A stretch of DNA of 64,000 nucleotides. Origin: Plectosphaerella cucumerina (lineage: Eukaryota; Ascomycota; Sordariomycetes; Glomerellales; Plectosphaerellaceae). This document shows positions 20,429-31,921 of the stretch, in pieces. A model generated the notes under the pieces. That model was not told the origin of the DNA and made no database searches. It was given only the letters and a program-made list of their open reading frames with translations. Numbering within the stretch: the first letter of the stretch is position 1; each line of letters opens with the position of its first letter. The stretch spans positions 3,534,001-3,598,000 of the forward strand of contig JAGPXD010000005.1 in NCBI GenBank assembly GCA_020746995.1, given 5' to 3'. Position numbers and translations under genes: made by a program.

Positions 20429-22142
20429 TCACTGCCGCTCCCCCTCGCGATCAAACTCGGGATTCACCCACGTCGGCTTCCCCGTCTTCGCACGTATCGC
20501 GCCGCCATACTTGTGCAGCAGGGCAAACACGGGGATGCAGAAGAAGATTGTAATCAACGCGTGGCCAGCAAACGTCCACGTGAAACCCGCATCCTCGACC
20601 CAGATGGCGATGAAGAAGGGGTCGACAAAGGCAGAGAGGTTAAGCATGACGGCGTAGAAGACGATGACGGACATGCTTTGCATCGGGTAGGCGTCGATGA
20701 CGTACGCGCATACGGCTGTGTTGCCCATTTGGATTCCAGCGCCGACTGGAGATGTTAGCTACATGTAGCACGAGTGGAGGGAAGAGGGGGGACGTACAGA
20801 GAACGAAGGCGACTTGGCCGACGATCCAGTGGTAGCCGCGGTCGATGCTGACGCCCCAGATTATCAGGCCTACGGCGGTGAGGATGGCAGCTGGGTAGGC
20901 GAGCCAGAGACGCATCTCGGGGGTTTTGGTTGCGCCGGGGCGGCTGGCGAGGCGGACGACGAGCCAGTCGCTTAGGCGGCCGGAGCAGAAGATTTCGGAG
21001 AGGAGGGTGCCGATGATGAGGCCGATGAAGAGGAGGCTGGAAGAAGGTTAGTTGGGTTGATGGGCAGGAAGAGAGGGAGGATGGTACTTACCCCTGACTC
21101 TGGGGGGAATAGGTCTCGTAGGCCACGGGGATGAGGGTGATGACCGAGAGAACCCACCAGTACCAGCCGAAACAGTAGGTGATGACGGCGATGGGGACGA
21201 CAGCGTAGCGGAACGTCTTGCCGAAGCGGACGAGGGTGTCCCATACGCGGGGGTGCTTCATCCCCGGGACGGGGGCGACGTTGACGAAAGCCAGGCTCTT
21301 GGTTCGACGGACGTCTGTTCCTGTTGTCGTCTTCTCCACGGCGCCGGAGAGCATCTGATCTCTCGGGTAGAGAGTCTCAGGGAGGAAGGCCAACTCCGCG
21401 GCGAGGATGGCACCCAAAAGAATGGCAGTGACCCATTGAATCCATTCCGAGCCCGCGAGGTCAACGAACCCTCCGATAAGAGGACCAAAAAGCAGTCCAA
21501 GATCAATAGCCAGCACCCACAGCCCGACTTTCTGCCCGCGCTCATGTTCGAAGAAGAGGTCCCCGATGACGGCGAGACCGACTGTCGCTGCGGGACTGAC
21601 GCCGAGACCCTGGAAGAAGCGCGCGGCCATGTAGGAGGGGTACGTCTTTGCCAGGGCGGCGCCGATGGTGGCGGCGAGGGAGATGAGGGTGCCGAGGATG
21701 AGGACGGGGCGACGGCCGATGATGTCGGCGGGGGAGGACCAGATCAGGGGACCGAGGGCGAGACCGAGGGCGGGGATGGCGACGGTCCAGTTGATTTGTT
21801 CGAGGGAGGCGGAAAATTGGGTTTCGAGCTCGGGGAAGGAGGGAACTGTTGTGGTGGTGATGTAGGTGAACATGAAGTATCTGGGCGTGTTAGCCAACCG
21901 AAGGATCTGAAGAGTGAGGGTGCTTCTTACAGAGCCATGACGATGGACAGGATGACATGTTTCTGGAACGACGTCCAGTTCAACGGGTCGAGTTCATCCC
22001 CTCGCACCGGCTGGGGGAAGAGCTTGAATCCATTCGGATCAAGAAGCACCTCGGCCGTGATCTGGCCCGGCTCGCCTCCATCCGCCTGACCTTCCACAGG
22101 CTCGAGAACCTTTGACTCCTTCTCAGCGTAAGAATCAGACAT
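20429..22142 (-). CDS. MFS transporter, DHA1 (12-TM) type, multidrug-like
   Basis: Four exons (22142-21931, 21880-21092, 21036-20798, 20745-20429) encode 518 residues. Introns 21881-21930, 21037-21091 and 20746-20797 have GTAAGA, GTAAGT and GTACGT donors and CAG acceptors, and phases match throughout. The cytosolic N-tail (MSDSYAEKESKVLEP) leads to DPLNWTSFQKH and TM1. Motif A reads SSPADIIGRRPVLILGT between TM2 and TM3, and GLLFGPLIGGFV is the motif C-like stretch in TM5. About twelve hydrophobic segments are present. It is typical of fungal drug or toxin exporters; the substrate is unknown. It is divergent from the MATE gene across 915 bp. Confidence 0.9.
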
Positions 22143-23057
22143 GGCCGGCAGTCGTCAAGATGTGGTGATGAACTTCCTCTCTCTCTCACACACGTCCCTC
22201 AAACGACGCCGCCCGTCCATTCTTGTATACTTGTATACCCTCGACTTTCACCACGATAACACCATGCCCAGGGCCCATGCCCATGCCTTTTCGTTTCGCA
22301 GTCGCGCGAACCGTCAGCCGTAGATAAGGGGGTGCCGTTCTGGCCAGGGGGGGAAGGGGTGGCGCGGGCGGAACCTTGACCGAAACCCGCGTTATCAGCA
22401 GTAGCACGGTAGCACCGGCTTTTCGTCCCACGCCCCCCTCCTTTTCCGCACCCCCGGCATCCCCCTTATCTCTTCCCACACGGCACATCTCGCACAGATC
22501 GGCCAAGGACGCCCTGCATCGCCTCTGGGGTGTTCTCCCGGGTTGATGGTATTCGTAGTGGTGCAACAAGGAGGGGGGTCTCGGAATCCCGCGTTGCGGG
22601 GTGTCGGATGCCGGGCGAAAAAACGCCCGCAGGATCCCGTCGATTGACCTGATGCCATCTCGTCATTGAAAAAAGGGGGGAAAGTTCGTCCGCGAATGTC
22701 CAGACCGGCCGGTTTCCGGACGTCTTCTTGGGATGATGGTTCGCTGTTCTGCGGGCTCGCCGTCGGCGACAGACGCAGGGCGATAAGACCATCTCTGGAG
22801 ACCTTGGTTGCAAGCGGTAGTCAAGATGCAAGACGTGCAGGAGGAGGAGAAGAAGAATTTCTCACCTCGAGGGGCTAGAAGCCCTCGGTGATACACGTCG
22901 GGTCCATCCAAGGCGCGTAGGACAGTCCGTCAGACGGCCCTTTATCAATGTCGTGAACGACCTCTTCACATGTGTGACCAGATGAAGCCCGACCCGACTC
23001 GAAACAGATCCCATCCAGAGCGAGATTCCATCCCGAGACACAGAGCACCAAACAACA
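22143..23057. promoter_or_regulatory. Shared divergent promoter region of the MFS and MATE transporters
   Basis: 915 bp separate the two ATGs, which face away from each other. No gene is seen inside. Any upstream elements for both transporters must lie here or in the flanking genes. No specific operator was identified. Confidence 0.5.
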
Positions 23058-24579
23058 ATGTCGTCCCTCTTCCCCTCGCCCAGCGAGACCACGGCTCTCC
23101 TGCCCAAGCCTCACCAGGACGATGCCTCGCCATCCCTCTCCTCAACCGTCCGCGAATGGCTCGACGAGATCTTCCTCCTAGCCAAAGCCTCTCTCCCCGT
23201 CATCCTCGCCTACACCCTCCAAAACAGCCTCCAGACAGCGAGCGTCCTCATCGCCGGGCGCCTCAGCCCCGAGGCCCTCGCCACCGCCGCCTTTAGCTAC
23301 ATGTTCGCCATGGCCACGGCCTGGCTCATCGCCCTCGGCGGCACCACGGCCCTCGATACCCTGGCCTCGAGTTCCTTCACCGGCTCCCCCAACAAGACGG
23401 ACCTCGGCATGCTGCTGCAGCGGGGCATCATCGTCCTGACCGGTTTCTACCTTGTCGTCGCCGTGCTCTGGTGGTTCTCCGAGCCGCTGTTCCGCTTGTT
23501 GGGCCAGGAGGACTTCATCTGCGTCCAGAGCTGCATCTTCCTACGGTGTCTGATCCCCGGTGGTCTTGGCTATGTCTGGTTCGAGTCGCTGAAGAAGTAT
23601 CTCCAGGCACAACGTCAGTACCCGAAGCACCACGTCTTTCACCCTCCAGCTAACACTGTCAGAAATCTACCGCCCCGGGACGTACGTTCTGCTCATCACC
23701 TCTCCGATGAACGCCTGCCTGAACTACCTCTTCATCTACACCTTCGACTTTGGCCTCTACGGCGCTCCCATCGCAACAGGCATCTCCTACTGGGTCAGCT
23801 TCCTCCTCCTGATGGGCTACACCGTCTTCGTCAAGGGTAGCGAGTGCTGGGGTGGCCTGGAGCTGCGCCGCGCGGTCCAGAACATCGTCCCCTTTGCCAA
23901 ACTCGCCATCATGGGTGTCGTTCACGTTGGTACAGAGTGGTGGGCCTTCGAGATTGTGGCCCTGGCCGCCGGCCGTCTGGGCACTATCCCTCTGGCGGCG
24001 CAGTCAGTCATCATGACATCCGACCAAGTCATCAACACGATCCCCTTTGGGCTGGGCGTGGCCGCCTCGGCTCGCTTGGGGAACCTGCTGGGGGCGCAAA
24101 AGCCGAAGGAGGCAGCGCGCGCCGCCCACGCCGCTGCCATCTTGTCGGTGGTGCTGGGGACCCTGGTTCTGACGATCCTCATGGCCACAAAAGACGTCTT
24201 CGGCCGCATCTTCAACGACGACGAGCGGGTCGTCCGGCTTGTGGCAGACATCATGCCGTACGTGGCGCTGTTCCAAATCGCCGACGGCCTCAACGGATCC
24301 TGCGGCGGTTCCCTGCGCGGCATGGGCAAGCAGTGGATCGGGGCCCTCGTCAACCTGGTCAGCTACTACGGCGCCGCTCTTCCGGGTGGCATCTACCTCG
24401 CCTTCCACGGATGGGGGCTGGAGGGGCTCTGGATCGGCCAGTGCGTCGCCCTCTACCTGGTCGGCGCCCTCGAGTGGCTCATTGTGGGATGGAGCGCGTG
24501 GGAGAAGGAGTGCCGATTGGCCATTGAGAGGCTGGAGGACGAGGGGGCGCAGGAAGGGTCCGAAGATGCAGCTGTATAG
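23058..24579 (+). CDS. MATE family efflux transporter
   Basis: Two exons (23058-23613, 23663-24579) encode 490 residues, normal for eukaryotic MATE proteins. The 49-bp intron 23614-23662 has GTCAGT, a CTAAC branch site and a CAG acceptor. The N-tail has SETTALLP, a dileucine-type signal. Family stretches include LPVILAYTLQNSLQTASVLI in TM1, ALGGTTALDTLASSSFTG, the Pro-Gly turn IPGGLGYVWFE, and GLGVAASARLGNLLGA after the pseudo-repeat junction. Eukaryotic MATE proteins use proton antiport to expel organic cations, from the cytosol to the outside or the vacuole. The substrate is not evident. Confidence 0.94.
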
Positions 24580-25570
24580 GTCGATCGGGGTAGATAGATT
24601 AGAAGATTCAATCGCTCACACCTGTCTGAGATGCGTTGCCTACAGTTGCCGGTTGGTGGAATCGCGTGCCTGATGGTAGTACCGCATGCTTGGCGGATGT
24701 CGTTGGTCCTGCGGGCTGTCTTGGCTGTCAACTCTGACTGAACATGCAGGATACGTGCCGCAGACATGCGAGATCTCCGTCCTGTCGCTCGGCAGCCCCT
24801 GACCCCTGACCCCTGACTCGGTACTGTCCCCTCCACACCACACACCACATGCGGGGGAGCCAAGCCGCATCTCCAGCGATAAGGCTAGACATGCAGACAG
24901 TGTCGTGGGCTTGCCGAAAGGGGTAAAGACGTCACAACCGGTGCCGCTTGACGGGCGCACCGCTGTACCGGGCCAGTGCGAGCCCTGCAACGTCCGACCA
25001 TCGACGACATCAGGGCTTATCAGACCCGCGGTTTGGGCTAGAGCTCCAACTTGGGTTCGCTGACAACGCGGGGTGCATGGCCTGGCGCTTCTCCGGTCGA
25101 CGCCCGGGTCCATGACGACAAACCAGCTGGCGCATCACAGGTTGCAGAAACCCCGACGGCCAAAGGTTCCCCGACAGGCGCTGCTACCGTCGCCACTGCT
25201 GGCCCTCCTGTCGTCCTGTACCAAGGCTTCCTCTTATCTCGGGGTGGCCGGCGGCCATGCTGCGAGACGCCGGGGGTCTTTACATAACGAAGGGTAGTAA
25301 AAAATGTCGACCTGGGACCCCCGATCATGGAAGTCCGCTGTCCGTGGGAGATGCACCTGTTGGAGGGATTTGTCCCGAATGGGTTGGTATGAAGATGTCA
25401 TGACACCCAGGCGACAAGCTCCAAGGTCGCAGAAGCTGAGGTCGGGGACGACGTCGGAGTCGAGGTCGGAGCTCGAGTCCGGGATGGATAAAAAGGTGTC
25501 TGTCCGGTGATCTTGTCTGGTCAGCCCATCTTCTTCACCACAAGCTTATCCAAGAAGCCTCACTCACAAG
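24580..25570. other. Intergenic region before the agmatinase-family gene
   Basis: About 990 bp without a gene. It has a CCCCTGA triplet repeat at 24796-24816 and a GTCGG-rich stretch around 25440-25470. An A-rich GATAAAAAGG lies about 85 bp before the ATG and could be a weak TATA-like element. Confidence 0.5.
24796..24816 (+). repeat. 7-bp tandem repeat CCCCTGA, three perfect copies
   Basis: Copies lie at 24796, 24803 and 24810. Each contains CCCCT, the core of the yeast stress response element; whether that matters in this fungus is unknown. It lies 755 bp upstream of the agmatinase-family ATG. Confidence 0.85.
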
Positions 25571-26872
25571 ATGATTTCCCAGCTCTGCCTTGCTCTTGGC
25601 CTCGCGGCCGTGGCCGCTGCCCATGGCGACCACAGCGCCCAGAAGAACATGGAGGGACCCCATAAGTCCCTCTGGTACAACCGGCTGCCCGGTGACGGCG
25701 GCACCCAGGCCGACTCGGTCTTCTCGGGCATCTCGACCTTTGGCCGCCTGCCCTACCAGCCGTGCCTGAGCATGCAGGACGTGCAGTACGACATTGCCTT
25801 CATCGGCGCACCCTTCGACACGGGCACCTCGTACCGCCCCGGTGCCCGCTTCGGACCCTCGGGTATCCGTCAGGGCTCGCGGCGCCTGAACCTGTACGGT
25901 GGGTACAACGTGCCCCTGGCGACGAACCCCTTCAACAGCTGGGCGACGGTGCTCGACTGCGGCGACATCCCCGTGACGTCGTACGACAACACGTACGCGC
26001 TGCACCAGATCGAGGAGGGCCACTACAACATCCTCTCGCGCGCCCCGGCGACGGCCTCGGGCAAGGCCGGTCCGGCAAAGGGCGGCAAGACGCTGCCTCG
26101 TGTCATCACCCTCGGTGGTGACCACACCATCACCCTGCCGCTGCTCCGGTCGATCAACAGGGCGTACGGTCCCGTCTCGGTCATCCACTTTGACAGCCAT
26201 CTCGACACGTGGAGGCCCAAGGTGTTCGGCGGCTCGCCGTCGGAGGTGGCGAGCATCAACCACGGCACGTACTTTTGGCACGCGGCGCAGGAGGGCCTTC
26301 TGGCCAACGACACCAACATCCACGCCGGCATCCGCACGACGCTGTCGGGTCCCAGCGATTACGACAACGACGGCTACTGCGGCTTCCAGATTGTCGAGGC
26401 TCGTGAGATTGACACCATTGGCGTCGATGGCATCATCAAGAAGATTGTCGAGCGTGTCGGAACCAAAAACCCGGTGTACTTGTCGCTTGACATTGACACC
26501 CTCGACCCGGCCTGTAAGTGTCAGCGCGGTGGAGGTGGAGAGACAGCGGAAGACTGACATTGAATAGTTGCCCCTGCCACGGGCACCCCTGAGACTGGTG
26601 GCTGGTCGACCAGGGAGCTGAGGACCATCCTTCGTGGTCTGGAGGACCTGAACCTGATTGCTGCTGATATTGTCGAGGTTGCCGTAAGTGTTCTGGATTT
26701 TGGAGACGATGATCAAGACTGACGTGTTGCCTGACAGCCTGCCTACGACACCAACGCCGAGCACACCACCATGGCTGCTGCCGATGCGCTGTACGAGATC
26801 ATGAGCATCATGGTCAAGAAGGGACCTTTGAGCAACATGATTGCCAAGGAGGAGATTGAGGAGGAGCTGTAA
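25571..26872 (+). CDS. Agmatinase/ureohydrolase family enzyme with a signal peptide
   Basis: Three exons (25571-26513, 26568-26683, 26738-26872) encode 397 residues; both introns are 54 bp with GTAAGT donors. The N-terminus MISQLCLALGLAAVAAAHG is a clear signal peptide. Manganese-binding motifs of the ureohydrolase fold are complete: GGDHTI near 182-187, DSHLD at 208-212, and DID at 307-309 followed by TLDPAFAPATGTPE. The early IGAPFDTGTSYRPGARFGP matches the agmatinase subgroup rather than arginase. The reaction expected is agmatine to putrescine and urea, or a related guanidino substrate. The signal peptide suggests action outside the cell or in the vacuole, unlike cytosolic or mitochondrial relatives. 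The reading end ELSNM...EELEEL-type tail ends at TAA 26870-26872. Confidence 0.93.
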
Positions 26873-27349
26873 GATGTTGTCAACGATCAGACCTAAGATC
26901 TTGGGTCTCAGGCAGCAGGCAGCAGGCGGCAAGCAGGGGCCATGGTCCAGGCGTCAGGAGAAAGGGCTGAGAGAATCGTGAATACTGGTTGGAAGGGCCA
27001 ATGATCGAAATCATTGGCTGGAAGAAGCGTCTTCCCGATTCAATGTTGGGTTCGACATGTCGCGTTGGTGTGTTGCTTTGTTGCCTTTTAGGCTAGATGA
27101 ATGTGATGGGAAAATCAAGACATTTCTTTCAAACTCTGCCCGGTTGTGGTGTCAAGGCAGCACCTTCCGTTTGCTGCATGCCTGCCAGAGCTTCCTTCCT
27201 TATAATGTCGGGTCAGCCATCAACCACCCTGATGGCCAGCACTATCCCAACCCGTCAACAACTCCAACAGCCGCAACCACATCATCGGTACCTGCACCCT
27301 TGTACCTGTATCTACAAAAATCCCCATTTCTGCCCCTCTTTCTTCCACC
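26873..27349. other. Intergenic region before the F-box-like gene
   Basis: About 480 bp with no gene seen. It holds the agmatinase 3' UTR and the F-box gene promoter, with CT-rich sequence near 27310-27345. Confidence 0.5.
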
Positions 27350-28231
27350 ATGGTCCGACGCCGACCCCGGCCTCGGCCTCGCCTCCCGCGCCCCAAGCCT
27401 ACCGCCGCACAACAAGCCCTCAACATCGCCGAGATCTGCGAGATCATCTTCGTCAACCTCGGCATTCTCGACCTCCTCGTGTCCATCAACCGCGTGTCCA
27501 AGCTCTGGCACAGGATCGTGAACAACACCCCGGTCCTCCGCCAGATCCTCCACTTCGATCCGATCCCCACGCCCGTTTTCCATGGCCCAGTCGACAAGGA
27601 CGGCCGAGGTCCGCGCCTAGAGCTCGTCCCGAACCCTCTTCTCTACAAACTCTTCTCGGCCAGCATCGACAAGCTCTACTGGCGTGACGAGGAGGGACCC
27701 GCCCCGCCAACTGCCGTAACAACATGGTCACGCACGAGGCCGGATAAGCCACGACGACCATTCAAGCCGCGGCCCTCCATCATGCGTGCGACCAGCTGGC
27801 GACGCATGCTCGTGTCTCAGCCCCCACCGCATCACCTATGCTACGTCGGGAAGGATATGTACGGGGAAGATCACACATCCAAGGACGCGGCAGACCCTGG
27901 TGGACTCTGCATGGGTCAGCTGCACGACTTGCTCGTGAAATGGGCACTTTACCGCCCAAAGCACGAAATTTACACATACTGGAACTATGTTCCTCTTGGC
28001 AGATACATCCCTTCGTCATGGTCTGCCATGAGATATGTCGCCGAGACAGGTTTCGTCGTTCTCCAATGTCCACCCTTGCCTAGGTTAAGGCCGCCTGAGA
28101 GGGTGCCTTATGTATCATCATCCTTCCTCAGAAGGATAGGCTGCTTGCCGAGGAGTGAGGTCTACTCCTACCCTGTTTCGGGGTATCCTGGTCATCCTTT
28201 GGGCTTTCGCCCGGCGGGTTTGTGGCTATGA
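27350..28231 (+). CDS. F-box-like protein
   Basis: One exon, 293 residues from the ATG at 27350 in a good CCACC context. A basic Arg/Pro tail (MVRRRPRPRPRLPRPKP) precedes an F-box-like helix set at about residues 20-70: ALNIAEICEIIFVNLGILD, then SINRVSKLWHRIVNNTPVLR. This is the common layout of fungal F-box proteins, which link substrates to SCF ubiquitin ligases through Skp1. The remaining 220 residues have no repeat that I recognise, but include a Tyr/Trp-rich stretch (IYTYWNYVPLGRYIP), as in many fungal orphan F-box proteins. Target unknown. Confidence 0.75.
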   Translation: MVRRRPRPRPRLPRPKPTAAQQALNIAEICEIIFVNLGILDLLVSINRVSKLWHRIVNNTPVLRQILHFDPIPTPVFHGPVDKDGRGPRLELVPNPLLYKLFSASIDKLYWRDEEGPAPPTAVTTWSRTRPDKPRRPFKPRPSIMRATSWRRMLVSQPPPHHLCYVGKDMYGEDHTSKDAADPGGLCMGQLHDLLVKWALYRPKHEIYTYWNYVPLGRYIPSSWSAMRYVAETGFVVLQCPPLPRLRPPERVPYVSSSFLRRIGCLPRSEVYSYPVSGYPGHPLGFRPAGLWL

Positions 28232-29654
28232 CGCTCATCGCCGGCACCCAAACCATTAGACCAGTGTACACAATGGGCACGGGGGGCTACCGAAAAGGGG
28301 GCCTTGACGATCATTGATTCGTGATGGACATGATGGGTACGCTGGACATGGTGAATGGAAGATCAATTAGATGCGAATGAATACCACATCCAATGCACTG
28401 AAATCGCTATTTCGCTGGAATACTCCGAGTACTGGAACATGCCTCTTATGATCTCCAGCCCTCAGTGTAACTCTGGGCTCGTTAGTCGGATCCTCGGCGA
28501 AATGGGCGGGGTTTGCACATACAAGCTTGGAGCAGATACGTCCCAGTGGCCAGCCATGGTTTTCCATGATGGCGAGGATCCCCTGTCGCCAACTACCTTC
28601 ACTCTTGTGTTCAAGTCGGGGCCTGGTTCTCTCGGCACCCCCTACGACCCTTGCGCTGGCACCCTGCTGTGTCTGCGTTGATTGACCTGCTGTGTTGACG
28701 TCCTCGAATCTTCCAACGCTGAGCAGCTCGAAGTGCACAGCGACTCTGAGCAAGGCAAAGGTACACAGGAGTATCAGCATATTGCCATATGCCAGCTCAT
28801 CCTTTAAACATGTTAGAGAAGAAGAGAAGAGAAGTATTCCTTTCCAGATCGATATACTAGAGTGGCTGTCCTCGATTGTGGCCGCTTTCCACGTCCAGAA
28901 CACCACGGGGTTTTGCATTTCCGTTTCGTGAAGCCATGATTCTGGGGTAGAAATAATGGTAGAGTTGTAATTCTGAAAGTCTGTCAGAAATACTGAAAAG
29001 CAAGGTAGATAGGAACGGGTGGGAAGGCGTACATTTCTGGAATGATGGTTGAATAATTGATGAATTAGCGATGCTTCTTTCGGTGGATGGTGGTTGAAGA
29101 AGAGAGGGAGAAGAGGAGAGCTTGTAGGGGAGGGGGAGCTTCTGGGTTGCGCGGGGAAGTTCCATGGTCGTCAAACTGGAAGCATGGATGGGCTTGAAAG
29201 TTACATGCCTCGTGTGGTCCGTCTCCAAGTCCCACGGGCGTTTCCTTGTACCACATCAGGTACCTGCCCGTCCAAAGGAAGGAGCGACCTCTCGGGGACA
29301 AAAGCAACCTGGAAACGAGTCGACCTTACTTGATCACGGGATGAGGTGACAAAATCTCTCATGCCATTCTTCTTCCAAGTTCTTTCCCTCCATGTGTACT
29401 CGACAAACCCAGATCTGGATCCATCGTGTCTGCCGGTACATCGTGCAGCTGCAACGACTTGATGCTCCCATTGAGTTTGGAACCAAGATTAATGCAAGTA
29501 GAAATTTGAGAGACGTTATTCGTGACGCTGAAAGCAATAGTGAAACCTGCCGAGAGGCTCACCCAATGTCCTCACAATCCCCGATTTCCTCAGCAACCCC
29601 ATCGCCATCAACCCTTGCCATCGACCCTCGCCATCGATCATCCGGCCCATCTCG
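28232..29654. other. Intergenic region with unsupported small open frames
   Basis: Open frames of 108 codons (plus, from the ATG at 28355) and 183 codons (minus, from the ATG at 28918) overlap each other, and neither has a recognisable motif. Either could be a lineage-specific gene. Nothing decides between them, so none is called. Confidence 0.4.
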
Positions 29655-30266
29655 TCATCTTGCCAACCCGTAACAACACGCCAGCCTCGCCGTGTGCACC
29701 CCCGTCGCCGGCCTGATGATCCCCGCCAGATCAACATCCGACTCGTACCCATCATCGTCGTCGAGGTACAGGATCGAAAGCGCCGGGAGCACCGACTCGA
29801 ACAGGTTGAACTCGACGTCACCATGCTGTGGCTTGGGGTGGATGGCAGTGTCAAAGGACATCGGAACCCCTTCGATGCTAGGCCAATCATCCTTCTCCAT
29901 CTCGACGACGACCTCGATAGCAGCTACCGTGGGCACCGAGCCCTTCTTCTTCTGGATCCCGGGTGGCTTCTTTTCGTCGGTATCTTTGATCGCAGAGGTC
30001 TTTGTTGAGGCATGTTTAAATTCTGCCTCTTCGACCTCGACCGGCGTCCCGTCGAGCTCGGCAATGACGATGCCCTCGTCATCATCTGCGTTCTCACTCT
30101 CTTTCGCCGCCATCATGCGGTCGTTGAGGTCGTCCAGGAGGTTTCCGTGCCCGACGAGCCGGCGGAGGTCTGGGTCGGGCCTGTCAAGCTCGTTGCAGAG
30201 GTTGTTCTGCGCCCGGTAGGCGATGAAGTACATCCTGGTGAAGGCCATGGTGTGATGCGATGTCAT
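29655..30266 (-). CDS. Conserved fungal hypothetical protein
   Basis: One exon, 203 residues from the ATG at 30266; a second ATG at 30248 (MAFTRMYFIAYRAQ) is also possible and closer to the start seen in relatives I recall. Residues 10-50 (YFIAYRAQNNLCNELDRP, then RRLVGHGNLLDDL) look like a conserved helical N-terminal module. The rest is acidic and disordered (ESENADDDEGIV, DDDDGYESDVD) with a Lys-rich patch. No catalytic motif is seen and I know no function for it. The short C-terminal tail TARLACCYGLAR is unlike the acidic part before it, so the natural stop may have been lost or changed. Confidence 0.65.
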   Translation of the reverse strand: MTSHHTMAFTRMYFIAYRAQNNLCNELDRPDPDLRRLVGHGNLLDDLNDRMMAAKESENADDDEGIVIAELDGTPVEVEEAEFKHASTKTSAIKDTDEKKPPGIQKKKGSVPTVAAIEVVVEMEKDDWPSIEGVPMSFDTAIHPKPQHGDVEFNLFESVLPALSILYLDDDDGYESDVDLAGIIRPATGVHTARLACCYGLAR

Positions 30267-31921
30267 GAGCTCGGGGGCATGATGAAGAGTCGGCCAGGGT
30301 ATTCAGGGATGAGGAGGTGAGGAACCCCTACACAGCAATTCCCTGGGCAGAGGGCATCATATACCCCCTTTTCAACCCCGACATCCGAGGAGGCCGGGCC
30401 CCAAGCCGGGCCCCAAGCCGGGCCCAGAACCTGGGGCAGAAGCGCGGTCCAGTCCCTGGAGATCGGTCAAAGTCGAGGCTAGAGAGCCACACTGACCACA
30501 AGGTTAAAGTCCATCTCCCCTCCCCCAAAAGGCCCGTGGCCTGATATTCTGACGTTGACTAGGCGCGGCGACCCAGGGAAATCCCGACTCAGCCGCATCG
30601 AGCCTCCCGCTGGCGTCCGCGCCAACGTTGCGTGTGGCGGCACGCGAACCCCGAAACGGCCGGGGCGCGCCCAGTCCTCTGGGTGGCCGAGGAGAGTCTT
30701 TCTTTGTCTTGGGGTCGAGGTTGAGCAGAACCATCTGGTGTTCTGGAAAGGGAGACCTATTTCGTCAGCTCTGGACCTCCAGCTCTGGCCTGTCGCCGCG
30801 GTCCAGGCGAAGTCTGCCCAGCGACAAGACGACGACTGATAAGACGGAATACCTTACAGTCGTCGTAATTCACAAATAGCTTCATCATGAAGTCTCCGGT
30901 AGCTGCGGAAGTCACCGGGCCTTTTAGGTTTCGTTCACCACTGCGAATGCCAAACCCGGCGAATTCGACCATGAGCCACTCGCCAGCCACGTGCTGTTGG
31001 GTTTGGCCCAGCAACAGGAGCTGACGCAAATTCTCTTAGCCCATGTATTGTGGAAACTGGCGGCGTAGCTGGGCCGTCAGCGGCGCATACCAGCCAGACC
31101 AGCGTCGAGAGGGTGGTGCTGTCAGAAAAGGGGCCAGGGTAGGGGTACGTCCGGGGCATGTGACAACCACGACCTCCTGGCTCCTCACACGACGACAAAC
31201 TTCGGGTGATCGAGCACATCATCCACCACTGGAGCGCCTCATGGCGCTTGAGAGCTGCCCAATTCGGCATGCAATTCATCCCGTTGCCTGACACGGCTCC
31301 CTGCATCGGAGGTCTTTCTCGGGCAATTAACACCAACTCCCGAAGTCCTCCTGCATTATGCCCAGCCATGTACACCGGGCTTTCTACCCGGAACGAGACG
31401 CGGGGAAGGAAGATCCTCCCGTCAAACCCTGCGCCGTGTTTTGTTTTCCCGCCTTTCAGGTGAAGAGGCCCCCAGCCATGGCCGGGGTTCTCCATCCTGA
31501 GGGTTGCTTGATGCAACGTCGTGAGCGCATCAAGCTCATCAAAAGGCATGGCTCGGCCGCATGGTGGCGCCATCCTTTGCCTCGTTGATCTCGGACTCGG
31601 TCCTACATCCGTCTCGGTGCGAGCCATCGCGGGGTCCCGAGATTGAGGCACCCATGGTGCTGGGCCGGGGTCTCGGAGGATGTCCCCCGGGTCCGAAACG
31701 GGCATTTTCTGCCCTGCAGCATCAAGCGGCGCAATCACGGCGCTAGAGTCTATTTTGACCTGGGTGAGAATGCAACCTAGCTTTCGAAGGAGGTTGAAGC
31801 TGATGGTGGAAGGTGAAGGGTATATACTGCCCTTGGATGGTTGGCGAGGGGTAGACGTGGCCCCCTAACCATCACACGAACTCCGTTTGTCACTTGCCTC
31901 TGAACACCTTTGACCATCAAA
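30267..31921. other. Intergenic region before the pectate lyase gene
   Basis: No supported gene. A 267-codon minus-strand frame (30935-31738) lacks an ATG start and any domain. TATATA at 31821 lies about 100 bp before the pectate lyase ATG and is a good TATA-box candidate. Confidence 0.5.
30394..30425 (+). repeat. 12-bp GC-rich tandem repeat, 2.7 copies
   Basis: The unit is CCGGGCCCCAAG at 30394, 30406 and, partial, at 30418. It lies about 130 bp upstream of the hypothetical gene that ends at 29655. Confidence 0.85.

Noticed and set aside
25535..26932. 465-codon minus-strand open frame opposite the agmatinase-family gene
   Set aside because: It mirrors the real exons and crosses their introns; composition is that of an antisense shadow.
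28355..28918. Overlapping 108- and 183-codon open frames on opposite strands
   Set aside because: Both have ATG starts but no motif or composition that would decide which, if either, is real.
30935..31738. 267-codon minus-strand open frame
   Set aside because: No ATG at the start, no domain, and it lies in the promoter side of the pectate lyase gene.
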